Shown one piece after another: positions 47,521 through 57,966 of a stretch of DNA of 64,000 nt. Position numbers and translations under genes: made by a program. Each line of letters begins with the position of its first letter. Position 1 is the stretch's first letter. The notes beneath the pieces are model-generated. The model ran no database searches. It worked only from the letters and a program-made list of their open reading frames with translations, and was not told where the DNA came from. This stretch comes from Chrysoperla carnea (taxonomy: Eukaryota; Arthropoda; Insecta; Neuroptera; Chrysopidae), in contig NC_058342.1 in NCBI RefSeq assembly GCF_905475395.1, positions 28,802,640 to 28,866,639 of the forward strand, read 5' to 3'.

Positions 47521-48315
47521 TATGACCTAAACCATAGATTTTTTTTACCAAGAATGAATATAAGATCATTGATTAGAGAAGAGTAGCCTATTGAATAACG
47601 ATGCTTAATTCGTATCGGGCGATAGGATTGCCGCCTGCTTGGGCCTCGCCCATTTAAAATTGATTTTGCTCATGATTTTAGTGTTTATAGGTCTCTTCAG
47701 CTTATTTTGTTGGTATCACGATAAGAAGTCAGTTGTAAAACTTTTATATTCGTTCTATTTAAGTCACCTTCATGCAGAATTTGCATGTTTGTTGGTTTTG
47801 TTCGAGTCATGCTTGTGTAAAATTTAATGTATGTACCTGGTGACTAAGTGTTGATAGATACTTAAGGATTAATTCCAAAACAAACTGACTGATAGTTTTT
47901 AAGCAAAATGATGGACAAAATGTACAAATTTCTAATATATTTATATTACTTATATTTTTGATGTAGTTGGAAAAAATTAAATATGACGAAAATGGACTTT
48001 TTTGAATTTCCCGCTTCTCACTGCAAATATGTTATTCTTGGGAACTGCTGAATTACCTGAGAAGAATGAATATGATATTTTCGTGATAGTTAAAATTTGT
48101 GGCTATAACTATTCGCAAAAGAAAAATAATCATAAAGTTTTCTTTGGTAGTTTTATGGGAAGCGCCTATGTAATTTAATATTTAACAGGTGTTGTCTTGT
48201 ATGAATCATTTTGTTAGACACGTCGGTAAATAAATTTATTAATAAAACAAAAATCAATATTTATTAATCTATTTACAAGTATTGTTTCCTCCATATGCTA
48301 AATAATATAATAAAT
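47521..48315. other. Gene-free sequence
   Basis: The 62-codon frame at 47,639-47,827 has a hydrophobic start but no family features or splice context; I do not call it a gene. Confidence 0.45.
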
Positions 48316-49190
48316 AGTGGAACTTCTATACTATCACATACAAATTTTATCCAATTTTGATAAATCAAGTATGTAACCTTACTAAATTTGGGTCGTACTT
48401 TTCTAATTTGTCATCAAAATTAACCTAGCTCTAATAGGATAATAGATCACAGCTGAAAATAATGGCTCCAAATTAGTGCATCTCAAAAAAAATTCCAATA
48501 AGATCGGATCAAATTTGCCTGTGCTATCAAAAAAATCGAATTTTTTAACTTTATGACGTCATCAGAATCCAAAAAAATTAATTTTGCTCTATCTTATTCA
48601 AATTTTCTCCAATTTTGACAAACCAAGTATGTAATCCTACTAAATTTGGGCCATACTTTTCAAATTTATGATCAAAAATAACCTAGGTTTAATTGGTTTC
48701 AAGAATGTGGAGTCCTGGTCCTGGAATTAATCACATAAGTGATAGCTAGTGAAAAACTGACATCACAGCTGAAAAGAATGGCTCCAAATTAGTGCATCTC
48801 AAAAAAAATTTCAATAAGATCGGACAAAATTTGCCTGTGCTATCAAAAAAATCGAATTTTTTAACTTTATGACGTCATCAGAATCCAAAAAAATTAATTT
48901 TGCTCTATCTTATCCAAATTTTCTCCAATTTTGACAAACCAAGTATGTAATCCTACTAAATTTGGGTCATACTTTTCAAATTTATGATCAAAAATAGCCT
49001 AGGTTTAATTGGTTTCAAGAATGTGGTGTCCTGCTCCCGAAATAGGCACATAAGTGATAACTAGCGAAAAACTGACATAACCGCTGAAAAGAATGAGCCA
49101 AAACTAGTGGGTTTCAAAAAAAATTCCAATAAGATTGGATCTAATTTGCCTGTACTACCAAAAAAATCGAATTTTTTAACTTGATGACTC
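48316..49190 (+). repeat. Tandem repeat with ~316-bp period (about 2.7 copies)
   Basis: AAGTATGTAA occurs at 48,368, 48,625 and 48,941, and the AATGGCTCCA/AATGAGCCA landmark at 48,461, 48,777 and 49,092. The full period is 316 bp. The first copy lacks 59 bp around TCAAGAATGTGGAGTCC. Each unit holds TTTATGACGTCATCAGAATC. It is not related to the 307-bp family by eye. Confidence 0.88.
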
Positions 49191-49885
49191 AAGTAAAAAC
49201 ATACCTCTAGTAAAAAGATGATTTTAAAGTTGGGATATAATATCTATTACATAGAGGTTAGATGATTTTTCACACCAGACTTTTCATAACTTATTCTGTA
49301 CGATTAATAACCGCTATTATGTAAAATACAAACGGCATACCTTTTGTCAATTTTTTTTTTAAATAATAATTTATAATTTTTATCTCGATACAAATTACCG
49401 GTGTTTATTATAAAATAATTATATGAATATTTTTACATAATTAATATTATGTATAATTAAATCGTTATTACCAGCTACTGGTTTTTTTAACAAGTAATTA
49501 TTTAACTTCCTACGTCTGTCTGTACGTCGGATTCTTTAACTTCCTCGTCTGTCTGTCTTTAGTTTCCTGTTTAAAATATCCGAAAATTAAGAAATAATAC
49601 GAACCGTACAAAATTGTTGAATTGAAGTAAGTGCGTTTAGTTTGGCTGTTGATGTTTTAATACAAAGAAGATAGTTTATCAATCGAGTTAATGATCTCAA
49701 TAGATACTAAATTCAAGTAAATATTTCCTTGAAAACTATATTTATAATAAATATCCGATAATTATTAAATTTTGATATTTATCCGAACAATAATTAAAAA
49801 TTAATTAGAATCTTATAGTTTTCTAAAGCAGATTCTTTAAGACAGTTCTATACATATTTTTCAAAGGCGTGAAACTTTATAGTTT
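49191..49885. other. AT-rich gene-free sequence
   Basis: A short direct repeat (CGTCTGTCTGT at 49,513 and 49,544) is the only structure noted. Confidence 0.45.
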
Positions 49886-50165
49886 TTATACCATGCATAT
49901 ATGATATATATCTAGGTATACTAAGTTTAGTCCCAAATTTGTAACGGTTAAAAATATTGATGCTATGAACAAAATTTTGGTATAGGTGTTTATAAAATCA
50001 CCTAATTAGTCCATTTTCGGTTGTCTGTCCGTCTGTCTGTCAACACGATAAGTCAAAAACGAAAAAAGATATCAAGCTGAAATTTTTACAGCGTACTCAG
50101 AACGTAAAAAGTGAGGTCGAGTTCGTAAATGAGCAACATAGGTCAATTGAGTATTGCCAACCAAA
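49886..50165 (+). repeat. 5' part of the ~500-bp dispersed repeat family
   Basis: Forward orientation from TTTATACCATGCATATATGA through GTATACTAAGTTTAGTCCCA, GTTTATAAAATCACCTAATT, TGTCTGTCCGTCTGTCTGTC and GAGTTCGTAAATGAGCAACA. It stops at GTCAATTGAGT, so it is 3'-truncated. Confidence 0.85.
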
Positions 50166-50635
50166 AATAACCAACCATTTTTACGAATTTTCGGATTTCG
50201 ATTGTTTTCTTACTTTTCGTAATTTTGACTATAAAATTTTTTAAGTTTATCAATTTTGTTTCACTGCGAAAATGTAATTTTCAAGAGGATCTGACTCTAA
50301 ACTTACTTATAATAAATTTTCTATTTAATTAGTTTTTATATTTTACCAGTAAGTGTAAAATCCGCTGAGCCGATCTCTCTTTCTTATTAAGCAAGTTACA
50401 AAAGCTTTATTTGAACTATTCAGATTTCATTTTGATATGTACTTAGGCAACAATGATGACATAAAAGGTTTGAAATTTGCCTAACTATGTAAAATATATA
50501 TTTCCAAAATAATATTTTTTTTCGGAAGTTGAGTTTCCATGTCGAACCTAAAAGTTAGAGGAAAGAGAATTATATACAAATCTTAGAAATAAGCACTTCG
50601 GCAAAAAAACCTATGTATCGTTTTTTGTCATAACT

Positions 50636-51420
50636 TGTCCAATATACATCCAATCGATACTTGAACCCGATTTTTGTATTTTTTGGGTCAAAATTACCTT
50701 ATATATTGAGTTTTATCGAAATCGGAAACAAAAAATTTTTCCCGATTTCATCGATTTTTTTCTAAGGGGTACCCCTTAAAAAAATTGCAAAAAATCGAAA
50801 AATTTTTGTTGCCTCTGATATCGATAAAATTCATTATATAAGATAATTTTGGCCCAAAAAATCGAAAAATCGGGTTTATTTAATGATTGGATGCTTTCCT
50901 TTGGAGATATTATCCAAAATTGGACACGAAGAGCGATTTTCTCAAAAACTATACATCCAATCGATACATGAACCCGATTTTTGTATTTTTTGGGTCAAAA
51001 TTACCTTATATAATGAGTTTTATCGAAATCGGAAACAAAAAATTTTTCCCGATTTCATCGATTTTTTTCTAAGGGGTACCCCTTAAAAAAATTGCAAAAA
51101 ATCGAAAAATTTTTGTTGCCTCTGATATCGATAAAATTCATTATATAAGATAATTTTGGGCCAAAAAATCCAAAAATCGGGTTTATTTAATGATTGGATG
51201 CTTTCCTTTGGAGATATTATCCAAAATTGGACACGAAGAGCGATTTTCTCAAAAACTATACATCCAATCGATACATGAACCCGATTTTTGTATTTTTTGG
51301 TTCAAAATTACCCTATCTTTTGAGTTTTCTCGAAATCGGAAACAAAAAATTTTTCCCGATTTCATCGATTTTTTTCTAAGGGGTACCCTTTAAGAAAATT
51401 GCAAAAAAATTCGATAATTT
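50636..51420 (+). repeat. Second array of the 307-bp palindromic monomer (about 2.5 copies)
   Basis: CCAATCGATAC/CCAATCGATACATG starts at 50,650, 50,957 and 51,264, again 307 bp apart. It shares GGGTCAAAATTACCTTATAT, GAGTTTTATCGAAAT and the palindromic centre AGGGGTACCCCTT with the array at 1.8-3.2 kb, in the same orientation. The spacer between palindromes differs (TCTCAAAAACTATACATCCA). The pairs of overlapping 61-67-codon frames seen here repeat with the monomer and are artefacts. Confidence 0.92.
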
Positions 51421-51862
51421 TAGCTTTTACCTACCCTCCCTTGGCGAAGCCCATGAACCTAAGATAAATTTTGATAATTATTCAAATGTAATGTATAATC
51501 ACACGAGAAAAAATGTAATTTACAGTTAAACTGAAATATTGAACCTTTCTATAATCACTTACAAAGTTTTGCATACGATTTTAAGAAATTTTTAATCAAG
51601 ATAATTTTTATGTGAGTCTTTAATTTATGAATTCCTGTCATTTAAATACAGGTATAGAATTTATCCAGTTTCTAAGAAACCAAATCTTTATTTTTTTTGT
51701 ATCTTAATTTAATATTCTTCGCGTAATGTTTCCGAAGAAAAATACATTAAAATTTGAGACTATGATTCTTATATGATTGAATTCTGTTTTTTAAGACTAT
51801 GTGCAGCCACTACAGTAAACTATTTACTATAGATCTGATTTTTTTAAAATATGTTTTATATA

Positions 51863-51967
51863 CAGTAGAACTTGGTTAAGTGGGGCCTGGATAAGTGAGA
51901 AACCTCCATAACTGGAACTCATGCTGAGGTCCTAACACACTGGCATTGAATTACCTCTGTTAGTGAA
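51863..51967. mobile_element. Truncated end of the 31.2-kb MITE family
   Basis: TA-CAGTAGAACTTGGTTAAGT followed by GATAAGTGAGAAACCTCCAT and GCTGAGGTCCTAACACACTG matches the reverse complement of the right end of the 31,213-31,902 element. It breaks off where the dispersed repeat begins. Confidence 0.8.
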
Positions 51968-52290
51968 ACTTTTGTTCTATCTCTAATGGTTTACAAAATA
52001 TGTCCTACGGACCCAAGACCTTGAACTATTTTGCTCATTTACGAAGTCAATCGCACTTTCTACGTACGAGCACGCTATAAAAATTTCAGCTTGATATCTC
52101 TTTTCGTTTTTGAGTTATCGTGTTCACAGACGGACAGATTGGACAGATGGACAACCAGAAATTTACTGTTTAGGTAATTTTATGAACACCTATACCAAAA
52201 TTTTGTTCGTATCATCAATATTTTTAAGAGTTACAAACATGACACTAAACTTAGTATACCTTGATATATTTTACACATATAAGAGTATAA
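51968..52290 (-). repeat. Copy of the ~500-bp dispersed repeat family
   Basis: Reverse orientation: CTTTTGTTCTATCTCTAATG, TTCAGCTTGATATCTCTTTT, GTATCATCAATATTTTTAAG, CACTAAACTTAGTATACCTT. It adjoins the MITE fragment without a gap. Confidence 0.85.
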
Positions 52291-52921
52291 AAATTAAAAA
52301 ACTCACCGCTTTTGAATCGGAAAAAATACTTTTAAGATGAATTTCTTATAAGCTAATTTGAACCGAGATGTTTACCTGAAACTGCTTGTTAAGATAATTT
52401 GAACCTCGAAAAAATTATTCATTGGCTAAAATCCATTCCGACTTCTGGTTCTCGTGATTTTTGCTTCGTAGGGTTCAAATTTAAAATTCAGCCAACCGCT
52501 ATTTTGTTCCAAAATTTGCAAAAAGAATCTAGGATGGTGGAATTCATAAGAGTCAGGTAACTATGTAAGTTAGGTTAGTTTCATATGTCAAAGATGTCTC
52601 CTAAAGAAATGTCAATTTTCCATCTACTATTACCGTTGCCCGGTATTTCTTTTATGTTTTCAAAATCCGGAAAAAGCATAAAGAAAAAGCATCGTTTAAA
52701 AAGAAATGTATAATTCCTAAACTAAAAATTTTTACTTTGAAAAGCTACGCATAAATTTTGCTTAATTAATAACTCGAATTCGATATAATTGGTAAATTTA
52801 TTTAATATAGTTAATTCAACATAGAAAATGTATAATTTTTTTCTATATATTCAGAAACAATTCTGGAACTAGGATATTATGTCCGTATATAATTAATAAC
52901 AAATTATACGTCACGATTTCT
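52291..52921. other. Sequence downstream of the F-box gene, nothing recognised
   Basis: Likely includes the F-box gene's 3' UTR (minus strand). No other feature is seen. Confidence 0.45.
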
Positions 52922-53332
52922 TCATGCATCAGTAAATTTAATAGAACCAAAAACTCTTGATGGACGAACAGTTTTTGAACGACGTCGTTTTAATCTTCTG
53001 AACATGTTCCAATTGGGAAATTTTGTTAGTAAAACTAAGCACGGCCTTACTTCATTACTACAAGGATTCTGACTGCTTGGCATTACAACACCGGGTGCTG
53101 ATCGTAACATAGTTGAAGTTCCAGATTTTGGTTTTGAAGTTTCTTCAAAACCAGGTAAATAACTTCGAATACGTGATTCTAACTTTTTCGTCGAATGACA
53201 TAAATAATGCCAGTAGATCGACACAGAAGTACAATTAATCAAAGTTTTGTCGTCTAGCAAATTCAAAATGTCCAATGCTACTTCTTCAGGCAATAATTGC
53301 AAAATATCAATTTTATCGTCTGTTTCTTCCAT
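52922..53332 (-). CDS. Small F-box protein, single exon
   Basis: 136 aa. Residues about 12-52 (LLPEEVALDILNLLDDKTLI, then NCTSVSIYWHYLCHSTKKLE) form an F-box: LPxE start, hydrophobic helix pattern, and W in the third helix. F-boxes bind Skp1 in SCF ubiquitin ligases. The remaining 80 residues are basic (RRLKRRRSKTVRPSR), with no WD40, leucine-rich or Kelch repeats, so the substrate side is unknown. The family of short insect F-box proteins is not identifiable further. An intron after the ORF start is not needed. Upstream ATG context is TCGAAAAATGG. Confidence 0.8.
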   Translation of the reverse strand: MEETDDKIDILQLLPEEVALDILNLLDDKTLINCTSVSIYWHYLCHSTKKLESRIRSYLPGFEETSKPKSGTSTMLRSAPGVVMPSSQNPCSNEVRPCLVLLTKFPNWNMFRRLKRRRSKTVRPSRVFGSIKFTDA

Positions 53333-54229
53333 TTTTCGAAAATATTTTACGAATTTATAAAAATATTTTTAGAATTTCGTTTTAGTTTTATTAAATAATT
53401 TTGACATTATTATTAATTTGGGTAACTCCTTTTTTTTCGATTCAAAGTCTACTAGACGAAAATTTGCAAAATGATTCGAAAAAATTTTTCGCTACCCAAA
53501 CAGAGCGGAAACGCCTCCATGGAAACCATGGAAACGCCTCCAATAAAACTAACGCAAAGTGCGAAAAAGTGAGTGACTACCACAGATAGTGTGTTGAACT
53601 GTTGAGCGAAGGTAGTACGAGCACCAAGGGAATTTTAGATTTAGGGTTGAAATTATTTGTACATTATTTTTAACTTTGATGGTAAACTTCATGAATGTAG
53701 ACGAAAAATAAAAATTTTCAATATCTGCCTTGGTTTTCAAAATATCGAAAGCTAAATAATTAAACAATTTTCATCTTATATTAAGCGCCCACTACTGTAC
53801 TCATATATCCTTAACTAGTCGGGCACAACAGGTTTTTTTTTTTTTCGTTTTCAATAATTTATTAAGGTTCTAAATTTATTTTAAATGGTTTTTTTTTAAT
53901 TTCCACCGAGTAGTTTTGAAGAAATCTATGAAAACATATCCACCTACCGTTTTACCATAAACCAATGTTAAATATGCATACTTTTGAAGTCATTTATTTA
54001 CTTAAATAATCGAGCAACCCGCCTAAAATTTTCAGAATTAATTCAGACTTAGTCTTACTTAAAAAACTAAACTTTTTATTTAAAATTGTCTTAGTGCTCG
54101 TACATCCTTAATGTAAAAGAAAGGAAGCATATATGTTTCCCAAAGCTAATTGGAGTGTTTGTTTAGATCGGAGCCAGGATAAATGTATAATACATATCCA
54201 TACTCAATATAAGACGAAAATTAGCTCAT
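53333..54229. other. Upstream of the F-box gene; gene-free
   Basis: Contains the F-box promoter side and, at 53,520-53,570, a block (CCATGGAAACGCCTCCAATA, AAACTAACGC) also present at 507-560. No coding feature is seen. Confidence 0.5.
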
Positions 54230-54735
54230 TTTTGTACCATGTATATGAAATATATCAAGGTATACTAAGTTTAGTCCCAAGTTTGTAACGATTAAAAATA
54301 TTGAAGCTACGAACAAAATTTTGGTATAGATGTTCATAAAATCACCTAATTATTCCATTTCCGGTTGTCTGTCCGTCTGTCCGCCCGAGTTCGTAAATGA
54401 GCAACATAGCCCAATTGGGTCTTTGGTCCGTAGGACCCATTTAAACAAAAGTTTAAATGTAAAAAATGTTCCTTATAAAAAAATAAGCAACTTTTGTTCG
54501 GAACTTTTTTTTGTAAGCATCACTGTTTACTCGTGAGAGCGCAGATTAAGTGCAAATTATATAGTTTGTATTATATGGAAGTATCAGTTAAGTATGTATG
54601 TATGTATGTATGTTTGGCTATCTTTCTTTACTGATATGACATAAAAAAACAAACGATTGCGTAATCAACTCTGTCTTTACATGGTATTTCAACAATTAAC
54701 TCAGTAAATTGTTTGTTTTCCCTTGTTATGTAACA
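54230..54735 (+). repeat. Most complete copy of the ~500-bp dispersed repeat family
   Basis: It runs TGTACCATGTATATGAAATA, GGTATACTAAGTTTAGTCCC, GTTCATAAAATCACCTAATT, TTGTCTGTCCGTCTGTCC, GAGTTCGTAAATGAGCAACA, GTTTAAATGTAAAAAATGTT, GATTGCGTAATCAACTCTGT, CATGGTATTTCAACAATTAA and TGTTTGTTTTCCCTTGTTA. A GTAT microsatellite lies inside. No protein is encoded and the class is unknown. Confidence 0.88.
54592..54613. repeat. (GTAT)n microsatellite
   Basis: Five to six uninterrupted GTAT units inside the dispersed repeat copy. Confidence 0.9.
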
Positions 54736-54912
54736 TAATCAATGTTTTTTCAAATATCAATTACACATATTATATACAAAAATTTGAAAAAAAATATCAA
54801 ATAAATTCCATAAAAATGCGTCAATTCTCATTTTGCGTTAATATAATAAATAAATTATTAATTTTTAAAAAACTGATCTTTATTTAAAAATATTATACGA
54901 GAGAATTTTGTC

Positions 54913-55012
54913 TTTTTGACATTAGCATAAAGATGGCGAACAATCTTACTGTTAAGTGTAGAGGTAGCCACAATAAATCTTACTCACATATGCACAGCTC
55001 TAGTTGAAGTTG
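54913..55012 (+). promoter_or_regulatory. Block shared upstream of AAR2 and of the large zinc-finger gene
   Basis: TTGACATTAGCATAAAGATG-GCG, about 350 bp before the AAR2 start, recurs on the minus strand at 61,490-61,455 (TTGACATTAGCATAAAAATG-GCG), about 150 bp before the zinc-finger start. A second shared piece (TTACTCACATAT/ATACTCACATAA) follows at similar distance. Orientation relative to the gene is the same in both. It may be a promoter module or a shared mobile fragment. Confidence 0.4.
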
Positions 55013-55287
55013 GTTTCTTAAAAAAGTTATGCTAATAGCAAACAATCGAAATTCATTGTTGTTTATTTTGGTTTTATAGCTTCATACGTTTCATATTAAT
55101 ATAATTTGAGTCTTATTTTCAATTTTTTAATTCAATTTATTTATTGCTTCCATTATTAAAGTTCTATTCTTGAATAAATGTTAAATAAATTGTAAAAGTG
55201 GCAAAAAATCGATGATAGTTTCTAAAATCGTATGAAAACAAAACAATAGTGAAAATAGAAATGTCAAAATTGTATATGTGAAAAAAC

Positions 55288-56409
55288 ATGGAGCAAATTG
55301 ATCAAGAAACAGCAAAAATATTATTTGAAGAAGGTGGTACAATAATATTTCTTGGTGTTCCAGAAGGTACAGAATTTGGCATTGATCTAAAATCATGGAA
55401 CACTGAAGAAAATTTTCGTGGGGTTAAAATGATACCACAAGGTTTACATTATATACACTTTAGCTCAGTTGGGAATATGGGGGATGTTGCACCAAGGACT
55501 GGATTCATGCATGATTTTCAACGCACAGAAATTCTACTTCTTAAATGGGATAAGAAACTCGAAGATATTAAACCAATTACAGATACAAATGAAATTGATA
55601 CTCTGAGAGCTAATTTAAAGAATTTGGATCGATTTCTTGGTGCTTATCCATATGATATCTTCCCTAAATGGAAACATTTAACAACGTACTTAAATAATGA
55701 TATCGTGAAGAAGTTACAGCCAACATCGGGGATAATTCGATCCGCATTGGAGTTGGTTTCATGCGAAAAACGGGATATTACCAAACCAGATCCACCAAGT
55801 TTAAAACGAAGACGTCGTACTCGACCTGGAATTGATAATGTCGACGATGATTTATTACCAGATCTAAAACCAGTTCCAGGTACTGAGCTACGATTAACGG
55901 TCTTCCCCGAAAATAGTTATCCAGATGGATCAACTCCAGCCGAAATTACAAAACATTCATTGGATTCAACGTACGTTTTAGAATGTTTAATTAAAAATTA
56001 CACGCGCCCAATTGAAATCATTGGGGAAGTGCAATTTACGTTCATTTGTTTTCTGGTCGGTCACAGTTTAGAAGCATTCGAACAGTGGAAACGTCTGGTG
56101 AATATTATTTGCTCGTGTGAACTTGCCATTACAAAGTATCGTATTATTTTCGATACGTTTCTATCGGTTTTCGAAGCACAATTATTGGAAGTGCCTGAAG
56201 AATTTTTAGCTGATATTGTGGCCAATAATAACTTTGCATATTTAAAATTACGGCAATTGTTTTGTGCAATTCAAAATAGTACAGTTGATGGAAAATTAAA
56301 ATCGAAAGCAAAACGTTTTGCTGAACGTTTAAGTGATATTTATTTTTGGGATTTTTCCAATTTGGACGAAGAAGATGATGATGAAGCTCCAGTTATTGTT
56401 AAATTATAA
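55288..56409 (+). CDS. AAR2: AAR2 splicing factor homologue, single exon
   Basis: 373 aa (human AAR2 384). AAR2 is a cytoplasmic U5 snRNP assembly factor: it binds Prp8, keeps Brr2 off, and leaves on nuclear import. The N-terminal domain begins AKILFEEGGTIIFLGVPEGT and continues with EFGIDLKSWNTEENFRGVKM, IPQGLHYIHFSS and the DFQRTEILLLKWDK strand, all family hallmarks. After a basic linker (LKRRRRTRPG, residues about 173-182) the helical C-terminal domain spans about 205-360 with EVQFTFICFLVGHSLEAFEQ and WKRLVNIICSCE. The tail is acidic (DEEDDDEAP). The start at 55,288 matches the family N-terminus (MEQIDQETAKILFEEGG). No intron is needed. Confidence 0.95.
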   Translation: MEQIDQETAKILFEEGGTIIFLGVPEGTEFGIDLKSWNTEENFRGVKMIPQGLHYIHFSSVGNMGDVAPRTGFMHDFQRTEILLLKWDKKLEDIKPITDTNEIDTLRANLKNLDRFLGAYPYDIFPKWKHLTTYLNNDIVKKLQPTSGIIRSALELVSCEKRDITKPDPPSLKRRRRTRPGIDNVDDDLLPDLKPVPGTELRLTVFPENSYPDGSTPAEITKHSLDSTYVLECLIKNYTRPIEIIGEVQFTFICFLVGHSLEAFEQWKRLVNIICSCELAITKYRIIFDTFLSVFEAQLLEVPEEFLADIVANNNFAYLKLRQLFCAIQNSTVDGKLKSKAKRFAERLSDIYFWDFSNLDEEDDDEAPVIVKL

Positions 56410-56422
56410 ATTTGAAAAAAAA

Positions 56423-56432
56423 AATAAATAAA
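56423..56432 (+). promoter_or_regulatory. AAR2 poly(A) signals
   Basis: Two overlapping AATAAA hexamers lie 14-23 bp after the AAR2 stop codon, followed by a T-rich stretch. Confidence 0.5.
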
Positions 56433-57309
56433 TTTTCTGTTTTTTAATTTGCTTGTTTAATTTTAACGTTTCATCGGTACCGCTACTAAGACCTTCCGCA
56501 GACCGATCCGTGGCTGTAATTAGAGATCCGGACAACTTTAAAAACGGACTCGAAATTTTATTAGAAAAAAAGGTAGATTTAAATAGAAAATATTGAAAAT
56601 TTTGTGGAAGATTCAGTGATCTAAAAAAAGGAAATTTTTCAAGATATGATTTAGTTTTTGAAATATCGAATTTTATTTAACGTCCCTGGTGCCAGGTGGA
56701 AAAAATATTTTAAGAAATAAAAAGTCTTAGAAACTCTGAAAAAGTCTGCAAAAAGCTTGTATCATTCCCGTAAGAGCTATAATCGAAATCTACCTACCTG
56801 ATTACTTACCTCCTCTTGGATAACATTTTTACACAGGTGGGCCCTCTGCTTCCAAAGTACCTTTTAGCTTCGTTGGAAAAAATTCTTTCTAATATCTTCA
56901 TCTAGTGTAGAATACAGTCAGTAATATCCATTTTGATTTTCGGAAGACTAATCCAAATTCATTTTAAGGAGATATATTTAAGGAATAGTAAAAATAGAGT
57001 TTTACAATCAATGAAAATCATTTTTTATTAAAAAAAATTATTTACATTTCGAAATAAAATTGTATAAAGTAATTTTTTTAAATTTTGGCTTCAAGTATGT
57101 CTAAGAGGGTATTCTGAATGTAGTGTCCAGTCGATTAGTGAGTCATTACCTGGTACATTTACCCGATATAACTAAGGATGTTTGGAACGTACAATTAGAG
57201 GCAAAATTACTAAATACTAGCAATTCGTGAACATCTGCATTTTTGTAGAATGCCTCCAACAGTTTTAATACTAAATGAAAGATGGCCATGAATTGTTTTG
57301 CATTTACTG
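56433..57309. other. Gene-free sequence after AAR2
   Basis: Nothing recognised beyond A/T-rich, worn repeat-like sequence. Confidence 0.45.
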
Positions 57310-57530
57310 TTTTAAATGTTTACAGAAATCTTTAATTTATGGTTCAAAATAATGATCATAGATGGAGCAGATAAATGTCTGATTAAATTTAATTTTTACA
57401 TTTTTTTTTAAATATATTTTTATTAATTATAGCTCATGAGTTATTCTGATGTATGAGCTATATTGTTGTACAGTTTCATTCAAATCTATTCGGTAGTTTT
57501 TGCGTGAAAGCGTAACAGACAAACAAAAAT
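57310..57530 (+). mobile_element. LINE/SINE 3' tail, RTE-like
   Basis: ATTCTGATGTATGAGCTATA, TTGTTGTACAGTTTCATTCA and then CGGTAGTTTTTGCGTGAAAG-CGTAACAGACAAACAAA. The last part is the kind of tail found on RTE-type LINEs and their SINEs in insects. It has no reverse transcriptase frame. A sister copy lies at 61.86-62.01 kb. Confidence 0.6.
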
Positions 57531-57966
57531 GATTGCTGATTTGACGAAGTGATTTGGAAATGAACTATCTTAATTGAAGCGCATCCTACTTACTAAGTTT
57601 TCATTCGTTTTGTAACATTTTGATTAAAGAGGGTAGAAGTAATGAGGACCATCGGAGAGTATCAGCAAAAACAGCTGAAAAGCAGTAAATAAGGATGGCG
57701 CTGCTGTAGCAAAAGTGTATGTTTTAAAAGAAGTGATCAAAGTAATAAGAGTAGGATAGATATCTAAACATGCTATAAGAGAAGGATAGACAAATTCAAA
57801 ACAATCCTTTTGCTACACAAGCGCCATTCTGGTCAATTTTAAAACTCTTATTACCTCTACCCTCCATAATTTTGATATACCTCCCAAACATCCTTAATTT
57901 TTGAATAATCGTTTTTTTATCTAACAAGATTTCGTGACGTGAATCGTATGAAAAGCATGCCACAAA

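Noticed and set aside
47639-47827. 62-codon frame with hydrophobic N-terminus
   Set aside because: It looks like a membrane segment, but T-rich DNA produces these by chance; no splice, UTR or family support.
50883-51393. Overlapping 61-67-codon frames repeated in the 50.9-51.4 kb region, and similar ones at 2.4 and 3.1 kb
   Set aside because: They recur with the 307-bp monomer period and on overlapping frames, so they are by-products of the satellite.
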